A stretch of 63,691 bases of DNA from Dactylosporangium siamense (GTDB lineage: Bacteria > Actinomycetota > Actinomycetes > Mycobacteriales > Micromonosporaceae), in contig NZ_BONQ01000127.1 of assembly GCF_016862795.1 (NCBI RefSeq), positions 1 through 63,691 on the forward strand. Direction: 5' to 3'. A program made the position numbers and the translations under genes. Numbering within the stretch: position 1 is the stretch's first letter; every line of letters begins with the position of its first letter. The notes under the pieces were generated by a model. It worked only from the letters and a program-made list of their open reading frames with translations, searched no databases and was not told the DNA's origin. Below, one piece after another: positions 7,923-16,609 of this stretch.

Positions 7923-9219
7923 CGTCGTCCTGCCGGAGCCGCCCCGGTTCGAGCGCCTGCACCGGGAGCCGCACGGATGGCGGGACCGGCACCGCCCTGC
8001 GCGACCTGGGGGTCCAGTCCTTCCACGCCAGGGCACGCCGCTCGACCAGGTGCCAGGACAGCGCGGCGGCGGCGAACGCGGTGGCGAGCGACATGGCGAT
8101 GAAGGGCAGGTAGCCCCACCGGCTCCAGCCGAGGCTCGCGAACACCTGCTGGCCGATGAAGCCGTAGATGTAGACACCGTACGAGTAGTCGTTGCGCCGC
8201 CCGATCCCGCGCAGGGCCGACGGCATGCGGACGCCCGCCCAGGCGAGGACGTACACCAGCGCCGGGAAGCCGATCACGAAGAAGCCGCCGAACAGCAGCG
8301 ACCCGGCCAGTGCCGCCAGGCACGCGAAGCCGAGGCCGTCGTGGATGACGACGCGGTCGCGGTACAGCTCCAGCAGGGCCCCGCCCAGGAACAGCAGTCC
8401 CAGGTACATGAGCCAGTGCGGCGACACGGCCCCGAGCAGCGGCAGGTGCACCGAGCCGTAGTACGGGGTCGGCGGGCCGAGCAGCGGGCGGCCCTGGATC
8501 TGGTCGACGACGACGACGCCGTACAGCACGACCACGAGACACCCGACCAGCCACCGGCGGCGGCGCAGCACCGCGGTCACCGCCAGGGTGCCCGCCAGGG
8601 CGTAGCAGAGCACCTCGTACACCAGCGACCAGAGCGCACCGTCGAACACGCTGCCGCCGCTCTGCCGTCCCCACGGGGTGGAGGCGCCGAGCAGGTCGTG
8701 GATGCCGTACTGGCGCACACCGGCGAACCAGTTGCCGGTCACGTACTGCAGCGGCCCCTTCGGCCCGGACCAGAACCCGTGCAGGGTCCCCCATTCCCGC
8801 AGCGCCACCAGCGGCGCGACGACGAACGCGGTCACCAGCAGGCACACCCACAGCCCGGGCAGGATCCGCAGCATCCGGTGCCACACGAACCGGGGCAGCG
8901 ACGTCCGCGCCGCGCTGCGGGTGATCAGCAGGCCGGACAGCACGAAGAAGCCGAACACGGCCAGGGTCCCGGTGTTGGTCTGGTTGCGGAACAGCGACTC
9001 GGCGAGGTCCTCCCAGCCGAAGCCGAGCGACGTGCCGTGGGTGAACACCACGACGACGGCGAGCCCGAGCCGGATCGCGCCGATGCCGTTGTCCCGCCCC
9101 GAGTACAGCTGCCCGAGGGTCGCCCGCGGCAGGCTGTGCCGCGCTTTCGAACGGTGCCACACCCGTGACCGCCGGCGTTGAGAGGGTACGGCCGGCCGTT
9201 GCCCGAGTTGCGTCAACAC
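7894..9219 (-). CDS. membrane acyltransferase, family 3
   Basis: An integral membrane O-acyltransferase of about 441 residues. The first helix has the family pattern GAIRLGLAVVVVFTHG with the catalytic-type His, followed by FFVLSGLLITRSA (the FFxLSGxL box), RFVWHRMLRILPGLW and further hydrophobic helices to the end. Such enzymes modify exopolysaccharides, peptidoglycan or secondary metabolites with acetyl or similar groups. The GTG at 9219 is preferred because GAGGGAAAGGAAA precedes it. The open frame continues to 9504, but that extension is Arg/Pro-rich and lacks a binding site. The 3' end overlaps the STAS gene. The substrate is unknown. Confidence 0.85.
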   Translation of the reverse strand: MLTQLGQRPAVPSQRRRSRVWHRSKARHSLPRATLGQLYSGRDNGIGAIRLGLAVVVVFTHGTSLGFGWEDLAESLFRNQTNTGTLAVFGFFVLSGLLITRSAARTSLPRFVWHRMLRILPGLWVCLLVTAFVVAPLVALREWGTLHGFWSGPKGPLQYVTGNWFAGVRQYGIHDLLGASTPWGRQSGGSVFDGALWSLVYEVLCYALAGTLAVTAVLRRRRWLVGCLVVVLYGVVVVDQIQGRPLLGPPTPYYGSVHLPLLGAVSPHWLMYLGLLFLGGALLELYRDRVVIHDGLGFACLAALAGSLLFGGFFVIGFPALVYVLAWAGVRMPSALRGIGRRNDYSYGVYIYGFIGQQVFASLGWSRWGYLPFIAMSLATAFAAAALSWHLVERRALAWKDWTPRSRRAVPVPPSVRLPVQALEPGRLRQDDATPVGGRTG

Positions 9220-9473
9220 TTTCCTTTCCCTCGCGAGCGACAGCCTGATCAGCTGTCGCAGCACCATGCCGGGGGGAAGGTGTGGCCGTGACGGGCCGGA
9301 GGGCGGATGGGGTGACGGCCGGGCGGGCCCGCATCCACGCCACGAGGCTATCGCACGGGTCCGGCCACACCGGGTGAATGCCGGGCGGACCTCTGGTGAA
9401 GTGTCATCGGGTGAGATCCGGCGGGTTCGGCGCCACCCCGCGCCGGTGCGGGTCCGCCGGGTAGAGATGGGGC

Positions 9474-10313
9474 ATGGATTTCGGAGTCGGATACTTCCCC
9501 ACACACGACGCGATGGGCCCCGGGCCGCTCGCCCGGCTGGTCGAGGAGCGCGGGCAGGGCGCGCTGTTCTTCGCCGAGCACACGCACATCCCGGCGAGCC
9601 GGGACACCCCGTACGGCGACGGCAGCAAGGAACTGCCGCGGCGGTACTGGCACACCTACGACCTGTTCGTCGCGCTGACCGCGGCCGCCGCCGCGACCAG
9701 CCGGCTGCGCGTCGGCAGCGGCATCTGCCTGGTCATCGAGCGCGACCCGATCATCACGGCGAAGGAGGTCGCGTCCGTCGACCACCTGTCCGGCGGCCGG
9801 TTCGAGTTCGGTGTCGGCGCCGGGTGGAACCGCGAGGAGATGCGCAACCACGGCACCGATCCGCGGGTCCGCATGCAGGTCCTGCGGGAGCGGATCGAGG
9901 CGATGCGGGTGATCTGGCGAGACGAGGAGGCCAGCTACGACGGCCGGTACGTGTCGTTCGACCGGATCTGGTCGTTTCCCAAGCCGGTCCAGTGGCCGCA
10001 CCCGCCGATCCTCGTCGGCGGCACCGGTCCCGGCGTCCTGGACCGGGTCCTGGCGTTCGGCACCGCGTGGTTCCCGAGCTACGACGAGAGCATCTTCCCG
10101 CGCATCGCGGAGCTGCGGTCACGCGCCGAGCGCCCGATCGACGTGCAGGTGATCAGCGTCCCCGACGACCCGGCGGTCCTGCAACGCCTCTACGACGCCG
10201 GGGTGCGGCGGGCCAGCCGCTGGCTGCCGTCAGCGCCGCAGGCGGCGGTGGAGCGGGCACTGGAGCGCTGGGAGACCGCGATCGCCGACTTCACCGGCAA
10301 GGGCGGCTGGTGA
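9474..10313 (+). CDS. F420-dependent LLM-class oxidoreductase
   Basis: A luciferase-like TIM-barrel enzyme of 279 residues expected to use coenzyme F420. Landmarks are MDFGVGYFPTHDAM at the start, the TSRLRVGSGICLVIERDPI strand, ASVDHLSGGRFEFGVGAGWN with the typical SGGRxxxGVGxGW motif, and HPPILVGGTGPGVLDR near the phosphate-binding region. The stop overlaps the GTG of the next gene (GTGA), and that product is also of a likely F420-binding family. This supports a coupled F420 redox unit, substrate unknown. Confidence 0.9.
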   Translation: MDFGVGYFPTHDAMGPGPLARLVEERGQGALFFAEHTHIPASRDTPYGDGSKELPRRYWHTYDLFVALTAAAAATSRLRVGSGICLVIERDPIITAKEVASVDHLSGGRFEFGVGAGWNREEMRNHGTDPRVRMQVLRERIEAMRVIWRDEEASYDGRYVSFDRIWSFPKPVQWPHPPILVGGTGPGVLDRVLAFGTAWFPSYDESIFPRIAELRSRAERPIDVQVISVPDDPAVLQRLYDAGVRRASRWLPSAPQAAVERALERWETAIADFTGKGGW

Positions 10314-10711
10314 CCGAGGCCGAGGCCAGGGCCAGGTTCGCGGCGTCGCCGGTGGCCCGCCTGGCCACCGCGACACCGGACGGCCGGCCGCACCTCGTGC
10401 CGATCGTGTTCATCCTGCGCGACGGCACGATCTACCACGGGGTCGACGCGAAACCGAAGCGCGGCACGGCGCTGCGCCGGCTCGCGAACCTCGACGCCAA
10501 CCCCCACGCCAGCGTCCTCGTCGACCACTACGACGACGACTGGGACGCGCTGTGGTGGGTGCGCGCCGACGGCACCGCCCGCGACGTCGACCCGGCCGGC
10601 CCGGAGGGGCGTGCGGCGGTGCGTCTGCTCGCGGCCCGGTATCCGCGGTACCGGCTGCTGGGCCGCCTGATCGCCATCGACGTCACCGGTTGGTCGTGGT
10701 GGACCGCGTAG
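10310..10711 (+). CDS. F420-binding PPOX-class split beta-barrel oxidoreductase
   Basis: A 133-residue FMN/F420-binding split beta-barrel protein of the pyridoxamine-oxidase-like class. The opening ARARFAASPVARLATATPDG and RPHLVPIVFILRDGTIY, then KPKRGTALRRLANLDANPHA and DHYDDDWDALWWVRADG, are the familiar order seen in mycobacterial F420-dependent members. It starts with a GTG that overlaps the upstream LLM oxidoreductase stop by 4 bp. Actinomycete members include F420-dependent reductases of unsaturated compounds, but the reaction here is unassigned. Confidence 0.85.
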   Translation: MTEAEARARFAASPVARLATATPDGRPHLVPIVFILRDGTIYHGVDAKPKRGTALRRLANLDANPHASVLVDHYDDDWDALWWVRADGTARDVDPAGPEGRAAVRLLAARYPRYRLLGRLIAIDVTGWSWWTA

Positions 10712-10733
10712 CGGGCGACCTTACGATGGCCAC

Positions 10734-13652
10734 GTGCCCACATTCGTCGGTCGGGAGCGGGAGACGGCGCGGCTCGCGGCCCGGCTGCGGGCCGCCGTTG
10801 CCGGCGCCGGGTCGGTGGTGCTGGTGGGCGGCGAGCCCGGCGTGGGCAAGACCCGCCTGGCCACGCAGACCGCCGGCGTCGCGCGTGACCTGGGCATGGT
10901 GGTCGCCGCCGGGCGCGCCACGGACGACGAGGGCAGCCCGCCGTACCGGCCGGTGAGCCAGGTGCTCCGCGTGCTCGGCCTGCCCGACCCGCTGGGCGGC
11001 GGCGCGGTCGCGGACGGGCGGGCCGACGTGGCGGCGCAGGAGCGGTTCCGCCGCTACGAGGCGGTGAGCGAGGCGCTGCGCGCCGCCGCCGCGCCGGCCG
11101 GCCTGTTCGTGCTGCTCGACGACCTGCACTGGGCGGACGCGGGCACCCTGCGGCTGCTGGTGCACGTGGCCCGTGACGTCCCGGGCCGCCTCGTGCTGGT
11201 GGCCACCTACCGCACGACCGAGCCCGCGACCGACGCCGTGTTCGGCGGGTCGCTCGCCGCGCTCGCGGTCGAGCCGGTCGTGGAGCGGATCGTCCTCACC
11301 GGGCTGTCCGAAGCGGAGGTCGGCCGCCAGCTCGACGCGGTCACCGGTTTCGCCGTTCCGGCCGGGGTGGCGCAGGCCGTCCACCGGCGCACGCACGGCA
11401 ACCCGTTCTTCGTCGGGGAGCTCGGCCTGCTGCTGACCGGATCGCCACCGGCGGTCGCGGAGCCGGGCCTCTTGCTCTTGCCAGCCGGATCACCGCCGGC
11501 GGTCGCGGAACCGGGCCCTTTGCCGGCCGGATCACCGCCGGCGGTCGCGGAGCTGCGGCTGCCGGACGGTGTCCGCGACGCGGTGCGGGCGCGGCTGGCC
11601 CGGTTGAGTGCCCAGTGCCGGCGCGTGGTGCGGGCCGCGGCGGTGCTGGGCGCCGCGCCGGACGCGGCGGTGCTCGCCGAGGTGACCGGCCTCGAGCCGG
11701 CCGGCGTGCTCAGCGTGCTGGACGAGGCGGCCGCCGCCGGCATCCTCACCAGGGATGCCGGGACCTGGTGGGGCACCGCGGGATCACCGGAGGGCGGCGG
11801 CGACGGCTTCACGCACGACCTGATCCGCGAGGCGGCCGCGGCCGAGGTGCCCACCGCCGAGCGGATGCTCCTGCACGCGCGGATGGCCGCGGGACTGTGC
11901 GGCCGCCCCGACGCGGACGCCAGGGCCGCCGAGATCGCCCACCACCTCGTGGCATCGCTGCCGTTGGGCGCCGCCGCCGAGGCCGTAGCCTGGTCGCGCC
12001 GGGCCGGTGACCGCGCCGCCGCGCTCCTGGCGTGGGAGGAGGCCGCCGCCTGGTACGGCCGCGCGCTCGACGCCGCGGCGGGCCTGCCACTGCCGGCGGC
12101 GGAGCGGGCCGCCCTGCTCACCGGGCGCGCCGCGGCGCAGGTGCGCGGGTACGACATGGACGGCGCCCGCGAGTCACTGACCGCCGCCACCGGCGTCGCC
12201 CGGGATGCGGGTGACCCGGAGGCGTTCGCGCGGGCGGTGCTCGTGATGGAAGGAGTCTCGGACTTCCTGTGGGATCCGGTCGGGCGGTCCCTCGCGCAGG
12301 AAGCGGTGGAGGCGCTGCCGGACGCCGACAGCGGCCTGCGGGCCCGGCTGATGGCGCAGGTGGTGGTGATGGACGCCTGGCGGCAGACCGCCGACGCCGG
12401 ACCGCGGTCGCTCGCGGCGGTCGAGATGGCCGAGCGGACCGGCGACCGGCGCGCGCTGGTCGAGGCGCTGCGGGCCCGCCAGTTCGCGCTGAGCTCCCCG
12501 GCCGGCGCCGAGGAACGGCTGTCGCTCGGCACGCGGCTCCTCGCGATCGGCGCGGACGGCGACGACGACGCGCTGCTGTGGGGCCGGCTGTGGCGGTTCG
12601 ACGCCTACGCCCAGCTCGGCGACCTGGCCGCCGCGTCCACCGAGGCCGAGGCGGTGGCGGCGCTCGCCGACCGGACCCGCAGCACCCTCGCGGGCTGGCA
12701 CGCCATCCGGTCCAGAGCCGCGCTCACCGCCGCGACCGGTGACTTCGCCGAGGCCCTCGCACTCGCGGGGCGGAGCCTGGCCCTCGCCCGGCGCTCGGGC
12801 AGCGAGGGGTCGATCCAGCCGTCGGTGGGCGTCCTGCTGGGGATCTGCGCGCTCACCGGCGACCGCTCCGCCGTGGCCCTCGAGGGAGCCTTCGGGCTGC
12901 CCGAGACGATGGCGGCGGGCTGGCTGCGTGGTGCGCTCGCCCTGTGGAAGCTCGCGGCCGGTGAGCGCGCCGAGGCGGAGCGGCTGTACCGGGGAGTGCC
13001 GCCGGTCGAGCACATCCCGCCGTTCGTCCGCCTCCCGGCCGTGTCCGGCATGATCGAACTGGCCGCCGAGTTCGACGACCTCGCGGCGGTGGCCACGCTG
13101 CACGACATGCTGCTGGCCGACGCGGACCGGTTCGTCTGCGGCGGCGCGGGCGTCATCATGATCGGGGGCCCGGCCCGCCTGCCGCTCGGCATCGGCGCCG
13201 CGGCGCTCGGCCGCCACGACGAGGCGGTCGCGCACCTGCGCGCGGCCATCGACCTCGGCGGGCGGGCCGGGATGCCGCCGGCGGTGGCGACCGCGCGCTA
13301 CCACCTCGCCCGGGCGCTGCTGCGCCGGGACGACCCGGGTGACCGCGCGGCGGCGGCCGTCCACGCGACCGACGCGGCCGCGGCGGCCCTGCGGCTGGGC
13401 ATGCGGCCCCTCGCGGCCCAGGTGGCGGGCCTCGAGACGGGCGCGGCGCAGCGGCGGCCCGACCCGCTGACCCCGCGCGAGCGGGAGATCGCCGGTCACG
13501 TGGCGCGCGGGCTCACCAACAAGGCCATCGCGGCCGAGCTCTACCTCTCCGAGCGCACGGTCGAGACGCACGTGCAGCGGGTGCTGACCAAGCTCGGACT
13601 CGCCAACCGCACGCAGGTGGCGACCTGGCATCTGCGTAGCACGGATACGTGA
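10734..13652 (+). CDS. LAL-type LuxR-family ATP-binding regulator
   Basis: A 972-residue transcriptional activator of the large ATP-binding LuxR class. The N-terminus opens FVGRERETARLAARL, followed by Walker A GGEPGVGKT (residues 32-40) and Walker B LFVLLDD (124-130). A long helical repeat region resembling TPR follows. The C-terminal ~65 residues are a LuxR helix-turn-helix (LTPREREIAGHVARGLTNKA through SERTVETHVQRVLTKLG). At residues ~235-273 a proline-rich sequence is triplicated in frame. The start is a GTG at 10734. It may control the amidohydrolase that follows 45 bp downstream; this is inference. Confidence 0.9.
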   Translation: MPTFVGRERETARLAARLRAAVAGAGSVVLVGGEPGVGKTRLATQTAGVARDLGMVVAAGRATDDEGSPPYRPVSQVLRVLGLPDPLGGGAVADGRADVAAQERFRRYEAVSEALRAAAAPAGLFVLLDDLHWADAGTLRLLVHVARDVPGRLVLVATYRTTEPATDAVFGGSLAALAVEPVVERIVLTGLSEAEVGRQLDAVTGFAVPAGVAQAVHRRTHGNPFFVGELGLLLTGSPPAVAEPGLLLLPAGSPPAVAEPGPLPAGSPPAVAELRLPDGVRDAVRARLARLSAQCRRVVRAAAVLGAAPDAAVLAEVTGLEPAGVLSVLDEAAAAGILTRDAGTWWGTAGSPEGGGDGFTHDLIREAAAAEVPTAERMLLHARMAAGLCGRPDADARAAEIAHHLVASLPLGAAAEAVAWSRRAGDRAAALLAWEEAAAWYGRALDAAAGLPLPAAERAALLTGRAAAQVRGYDMDGARESLTAATGVARDAGDPEAFARAVLVMEGVSDFLWDPVGRSLAQEAVEALPDADSGLRARLMAQVVVMDAWRQTADAGPRSLAAVEMAERTGDRRALVEALRARQFALSSPAGAEERLSLGTRLLAIGADGDDDALLWGRLWRFDAYAQLGDLAAASTEAEAVAALADRTRSTLAGWHAIRSRAALTAATGDFAEALALAGRSLALARRSGSEGSIQPSVGVLLGICALTGDRSAVALEGAFGLPETMAAGWLRGALALWKLAAGERAEAERLYRGVPPVEHIPPFVRLPAVSGMIELAAEFDDLAAVATLHDMLLADADRFVCGGAGVIMIGGPARLPLGIGAAALGRHDEAVAHLRAAIDLGGRAGMPPAVATARYHLARALLRRDDPGDRAAAAVHATDAAAAALRLGMRPLAAQVAGLETGAAQRRPDPLTPREREIAGHVARGLTNKAIAAELYLSERTVETHVQRVLTKLGLANRTQVATWHLRSTDT
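11436..11551 (+). repeat. three in-frame copies of a 26-bp sequence inside the LuxR gene
   Basis: The 26-bp sequence beginning GCCGGATCACCGCCGGCGG occurs at 11484-11509 and 11526-11551, with a slightly diverged copy at 11436-11461. Start-to-start spacings are 48 and 42 bp, both multiples of three, so the frame survives. The encoded (A/T)GSPPAVAE repeats form a proline-rich hinge between the ATPase region and the helical repeats. Confidence 0.9.
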
Positions 13653-13697
13653 TTGCACGGACGCCCGGGCGGCACCCGCCGCCGCAGGCTGTCCGGC

Positions 13698-14876
13698 ATG
13701 ACCATCACCGTGTTGCGGGCCGACCGCCTCTTCGACGGCACCGGCGCCCCGCCCGTCGACAACCCCACCGTCGTCATCGACGGCCGGCGCATCGTCTCGG
13801 TGAACGCCGCCGATGTCCCGGCCGGGGCCACGGTCGTCCACCTGCCGGGCGCGACGCTGCTGCCCGGGCTGGTCGACACCCACGTGCACCTCGCGTTCGA
13901 CGCGTCACCGGACCCGGTCGCCGCGCTGGCCGGCCGGGACGCCGCCGAGACGTTCGCCGTCATGTGCACGGCCGCGCGGCGGGCCGCCCGAGCCGGCGTG
14001 ACCACCGTGCGCGACCTCGGCGACGTCGACCACCTCGCCCTCGGCGTGCGGGCGGCGGCCCGCACCGACCCGACATTGCCCGAGATCCTCGCCGCCGGGG
14101 TGCCGATCACCACACCGGGCGGGCACTGCCACTTTCTCGGCGGCGCCGCGTCCGGCGTGGAGGGTGTCCGCGCCGCCGTGCGCGACCGGCACGAGCGCGG
14201 CGTCGACGTCATCAAGGTGATGGTCAGCGGCGGCAACATGACGCCGGGCAGCCGGCCGGAGACCGTCCAGTTCACCGACGACGAGCTGCGGGCGCTGGTC
14301 GGCGAGGCGCACACGCTCGGCCTGCAGGTCGCCGCGCACGCGCACGGCGCCGCCGCGATCGTCGCCGCGGTCGCGGCCGGCGTGGACAGTCTCGAACACG
14401 CCTCGTTCATGACCGCCGACTCGGTCGAGGACATCCCCGACGGACTGCTCGACGAGATCAACCGCCGGGGCGTGGCACTGAGCCTGACCCTCGGCCTCCG
14501 GGTCGACGAAGGCTCGACCCTGCCGCCCGCGATGGCTGCCCGCCTGCCGAAGCTGACCGCGAACGCCGCCGCGATGTGCGCGTCCGGCGCCCGTGTCGTC
14601 GTCGGCACCGACGCCGGGATCGGCCCGGTCAAGCCGCACGACGTGCTGCCCACCGCGCTGGTCCAGCTCATCCGGATCGGCATGACCCCCGCGGCGGCAC
14701 TGCACGCCATGACCGGCCGCGCCGCCGAGGTGGTCGGCCTGGGCGACCGGAAGGGCAAGGTCGTTGCCGGTTACGACGCCGACCTCCTGGCCGTCGACGG
14801 CGACCCGCTGGCCGACCCGTCGGCACTGCACCGGATCCGGGCCGTCTACGTGCGCGGCGCCGCACTCACCCGGTAA
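13698..14876 (+). CDS. metal-dependent amidohydrolase (prolidase/imidazolonepropionase-like)
   Basis: A cytoplasmic amidohydrolase of 392 residues. Metal and catalytic landmarks appear in family order: LPGLVDTHVHL (H62, H64), the probable carbamylated Lys in VDVIKVMVSGG, His in QVAAHAHG, His in SLEHASF, and the catalytic Asp in VVVGTDAG. The C-terminal GDRKGKVVAGYDADLLAVDG is the usual closing beta-sandwich. Relatives hydrolyse Xaa-Pro dipeptides, N-acyl amino acids or lactam-like rings, so the substrate is open. The start at 13698 gives MTITVLRADRLFDGTG, the canonical family opening; the longer frame to 13653 adds Arg/Pro-rich sequence. Confidence 0.88.
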   Translation: MTITVLRADRLFDGTGAPPVDNPTVVIDGRRIVSVNAADVPAGATVVHLPGATLLPGLVDTHVHLAFDASPDPVAALAGRDAAETFAVMCTAARRAARAGVTTVRDLGDVDHLALGVRAAARTDPTLPEILAAGVPITTPGGHCHFLGGAASGVEGVRAAVRDRHERGVDVIKVMVSGGNMTPGSRPETVQFTDDELRALVGEAHTLGLQVAAHAHGAAAIVAAVAAGVDSLEHASFMTADSVEDIPDGLLDEINRRGVALSLTLGLRVDEGSTLPPAMAARLPKLTANAAAMCASGARVVVGTDAGIGPVKPHDVLPTALVQLIRIGMTPAAALHAMTGRAAEVVGLGDRKGKVVAGYDADLLAVDGDPLADPSALHRIRAVYVRGAALTR

Positions 14877-14916
14877 CCGTCCATAAAGGACGGACAGGGC
14901 GGCGTACAGTCGGGGC

Positions 14917-15795
14917 ATGCGCCTGGTGTCGTTGCTGCCGTCCGCCACGGAGATCGTCTACGCGCTCGGGCTCGGTGAGGACCTGGTCGGGGTCACGTTC
15001 GAATGTGACGAGCCACCGTCGGCGCGGGTCGACAAGACCGTGGTCGTCGGCGGGCGGGACACCCGCGGGATGGCGCCGGGGGAGATCGACGCCTACGTGC
15101 GGGGCCAGTTCGCCGCCGGCGCGGACCTGTACACGTTGCACGCGGGCGCCCTGGCGGCACTCGACCCGCAGCTGATCCTGACGCAGGACCTGTGCCGGGT
15201 GTGCGCGCTGCCGTCCGGTCACGTCGAGGACGCCCTGAAGCACCTCGGCTGCCGGGCCGACGTGCTGTCCCTGGACCCGCACGACCTCGACCAGGTGCTC
15301 GGCACGATCCTCGAGGTCGGTGCCCGGGCCGGGGTGCCGGAGCGGGCGGAGCGGCTGGTCGCCGGGCTGCGGGCGCGGCTGGCCGCGGTGGCGGACGCGG
15401 TCGGCGGGCGGCCACGGCGCAGGGTGCTCGTGGTCGAGTGGGTCGACCCGCCGTTCACCGCGGGGCACTGGGTGCCGGACCTGGTGACGGCGGCCGGTGG
15501 GGAGCCGGTGGCCGCGCACCCGGGCGCCCGGTCGCTGGAGACCACGTGGCCGGCGCTGGTGACGGCGCGGCCGGAGGTGGTCGTGGTGTCGCCGTGTGGC
15601 TTCCACCTGGACGGCGCCGTCGAGCAGGCGGAGCGGATCGCGCCGCGGTTCCCGGGCGCCGAGGTCTGGGCGATCGACGCCGACGGCATCGTGGTGCGGC
15701 CCGGCCCGAGGCTCGTCGACGGGGTCGAGGCCCTGGCCGCGATCCTGCACCCAGGCGCGGTGCCCGACCGGCCGGACCGGGTGCGACGCATCTGA
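14917..15795 (+). CDS. BtuF-like cobalamin/iron binding-fold protein lacking an export signal
   Basis: A 292-residue protein with the BtuF/FhuD substrate-binding fold. MRLVSLLPSATEIVYALGLG at the N-terminus and the ALDPQLILTQDLCRVCALP segment are characteristic. The first residues go directly into the first beta strand: there is no signal peptide or lipobox, unlike transporter-associated binding proteins. Such leaderless members are annotated as cobalamin-binding proteins of uncertain role. No permease or ATPase lies nearby. Its last ~90 bp are repeated in degenerate form downstream (15796-15983). The ATG lies 40 bp after the amidohydrolase stop. Confidence 0.8.
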   Translation: MRLVSLLPSATEIVYALGLGEDLVGVTFECDEPPSARVDKTVVVGGRDTRGMAPGEIDAYVRGQFAAGADLYTLHAGALAALDPQLILTQDLCRVCALPSGHVEDALKHLGCRADVLSLDPHDLDQVLGTILEVGARAGVPERAERLVAGLRARLAAVADAVGGRPRRRVLVVEWVDPPFTAGHWVPDLVTAAGGEPVAAHPGARSLETTWPALVTARPEVVVVSPCGFHLDGAVEQAERIAPRFPGAEVWAIDADGIVVRPGPRLVDGVEALAAILHPGAVPDRPDRVRRI

Positions 15796-15983
15796 CCCGA
15801 GGCTCATCGACGGGGTCGAGGCCCTGGCCGCGATCCCGCACCCGGGCGCGGTGCCCGACCGGCCGCGACGCATCTGACACGGTCCCGGACCCGGGCGGGG
15901 CGCCCGATCGGGTGCGACGCACGTGACACGTTCCCGCACCCGGGCGCGGTGCCGACCGGCCGGACCGGGTGCGACGCACATGA
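15705..15983 (+). repeat. degenerate tandem duplications of the 3' end of the BtuF-like gene
   Basis: Copy 1 (15705-15795) is the authentic gene end. Copy 2 (15796-15877) repeats it almost exactly but lacks about 9 bp near the end. Copies 3 (15878-15926) and 4 (15927-15983) keep only the last ~50 bp. Each copy ends in GCGACGCA followed by a TGA two bases later, so the termination signal itself has been multiplied. The block lies between the gene and the terminator of the convergent cold-shock gene. Confidence 0.9.
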
Positions 15984-15984
15984 C

Positions 15985-16030
15985 AAAAGGGCCCGTGCCC
16001 GACCCACCGAAATGGGTCTGGCACGAGCCC
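15985..16030 (-). terminator. rho-independent terminator of the cold-shock gene
   Basis: On the minus strand, GGGCTCGTGCCAGACCCA pairs with TGGGTCGGGCACGGGCCC (imperfect 18-bp stem, two mismatches) around a short loop, and is followed immediately by TTTT (plus-strand AAAA at 15985-15988). This is the clearest intrinsic terminator in the window. It serves the cold-shock gene at 16141 through a roughly 110-base 3' UTR. Confidence 0.85.
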
Positions 16031-16140
16031 GATCTGTCCAACCAGCGGGGCCGCGCTCAGGTGCACCGAACGGTGCTACGAGTCGACGGCACGCGCGCTG
16101 CGGTCACCGGCATGTGCACGGCTTCCGAAGCAGGTGTTTG

Positions 16141-16344
16141 TCAGACGCCGCGAACGTTGTCAGCCTGCGGGCCCTTCTGGCCCTGGGTGACGTCGTACTC
16201 GACCTTCTGGCCCTCGGCGAGCTCGCGGTAGCCGCTGCTCGCGATGGCCGAGTAGTGCACGAAGACGTCCGCGCCGCCGTCGTCCTGCTGGATAAAGCCG
16301 AAGCCTTTTTCGGAGTTGAACCACTTCACGGTACCGCTAGCCAC
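16141..16344 (-). CDS. CspA-family cold-shock protein
   Basis: A 67-residue single cold-shock domain that binds single-stranded RNA or DNA and acts as an RNA chaperone. It reads (M)[17 protein letters not shown], including RNP1 (KGFGFI) and RNP2 (DVFVHY), with the closing [10 protein letters not shown] typical of the family. The start is the GTG at 16344, preceded by AGGAGG six bases upstream; the longer ATG frame to 16455 is non-conserved leader. About 150 bases upstream lack another gene and probably hold a long structured 5' leader, as is usual for these genes. A strong terminator lies at 15985-16030. Confidence 0.95.
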   Translation of the reverse strand: MASGTVKWFNSEKGFGFIQQDDGGADVFVHYSAIASSGYRELAEGQKVEYDVTQGQKGPQADNVRGV

Positions 16345-16609
16345 GCGTTCCTCCTGAACACAGTGAGTCCTGCCAGCCATCTTTGCCGACAGTGAAGACC
16401 TCACCGAGAGACACGGTACTGCCAGTGACGTCGCAGAGACAGCCGGGAACGCCATCTAAACCCGGCTGATTGCAGCATTCCCCTGGTCGAATGAGCCATA
16501 AATCAGGCGAAAGTCCCACAAACAAACCTGAAAACTTTCACTAGATCGTTTGTATTTCGCAACACACCTGTTCGCCCGATGGACTGAACCGAAACAAGAA
16601 TGTGCGGTC

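Noticed and set aside
9267-9504. N-terminal extension of the acyltransferase to an upstream start
   Set aside because: The extension is Arg/Pro/Ser-rich, lacks a ribosome-binding site and overlaps the promoter of the divergent F420 gene. The GTG at 9219 has a good site.
15705-15983. The tandem repeats as a CRISPR array or tRNA-like repeats
   Set aside because: Copies are unequal, adjacent without spacers and derived from the end of the upstream coding gene.
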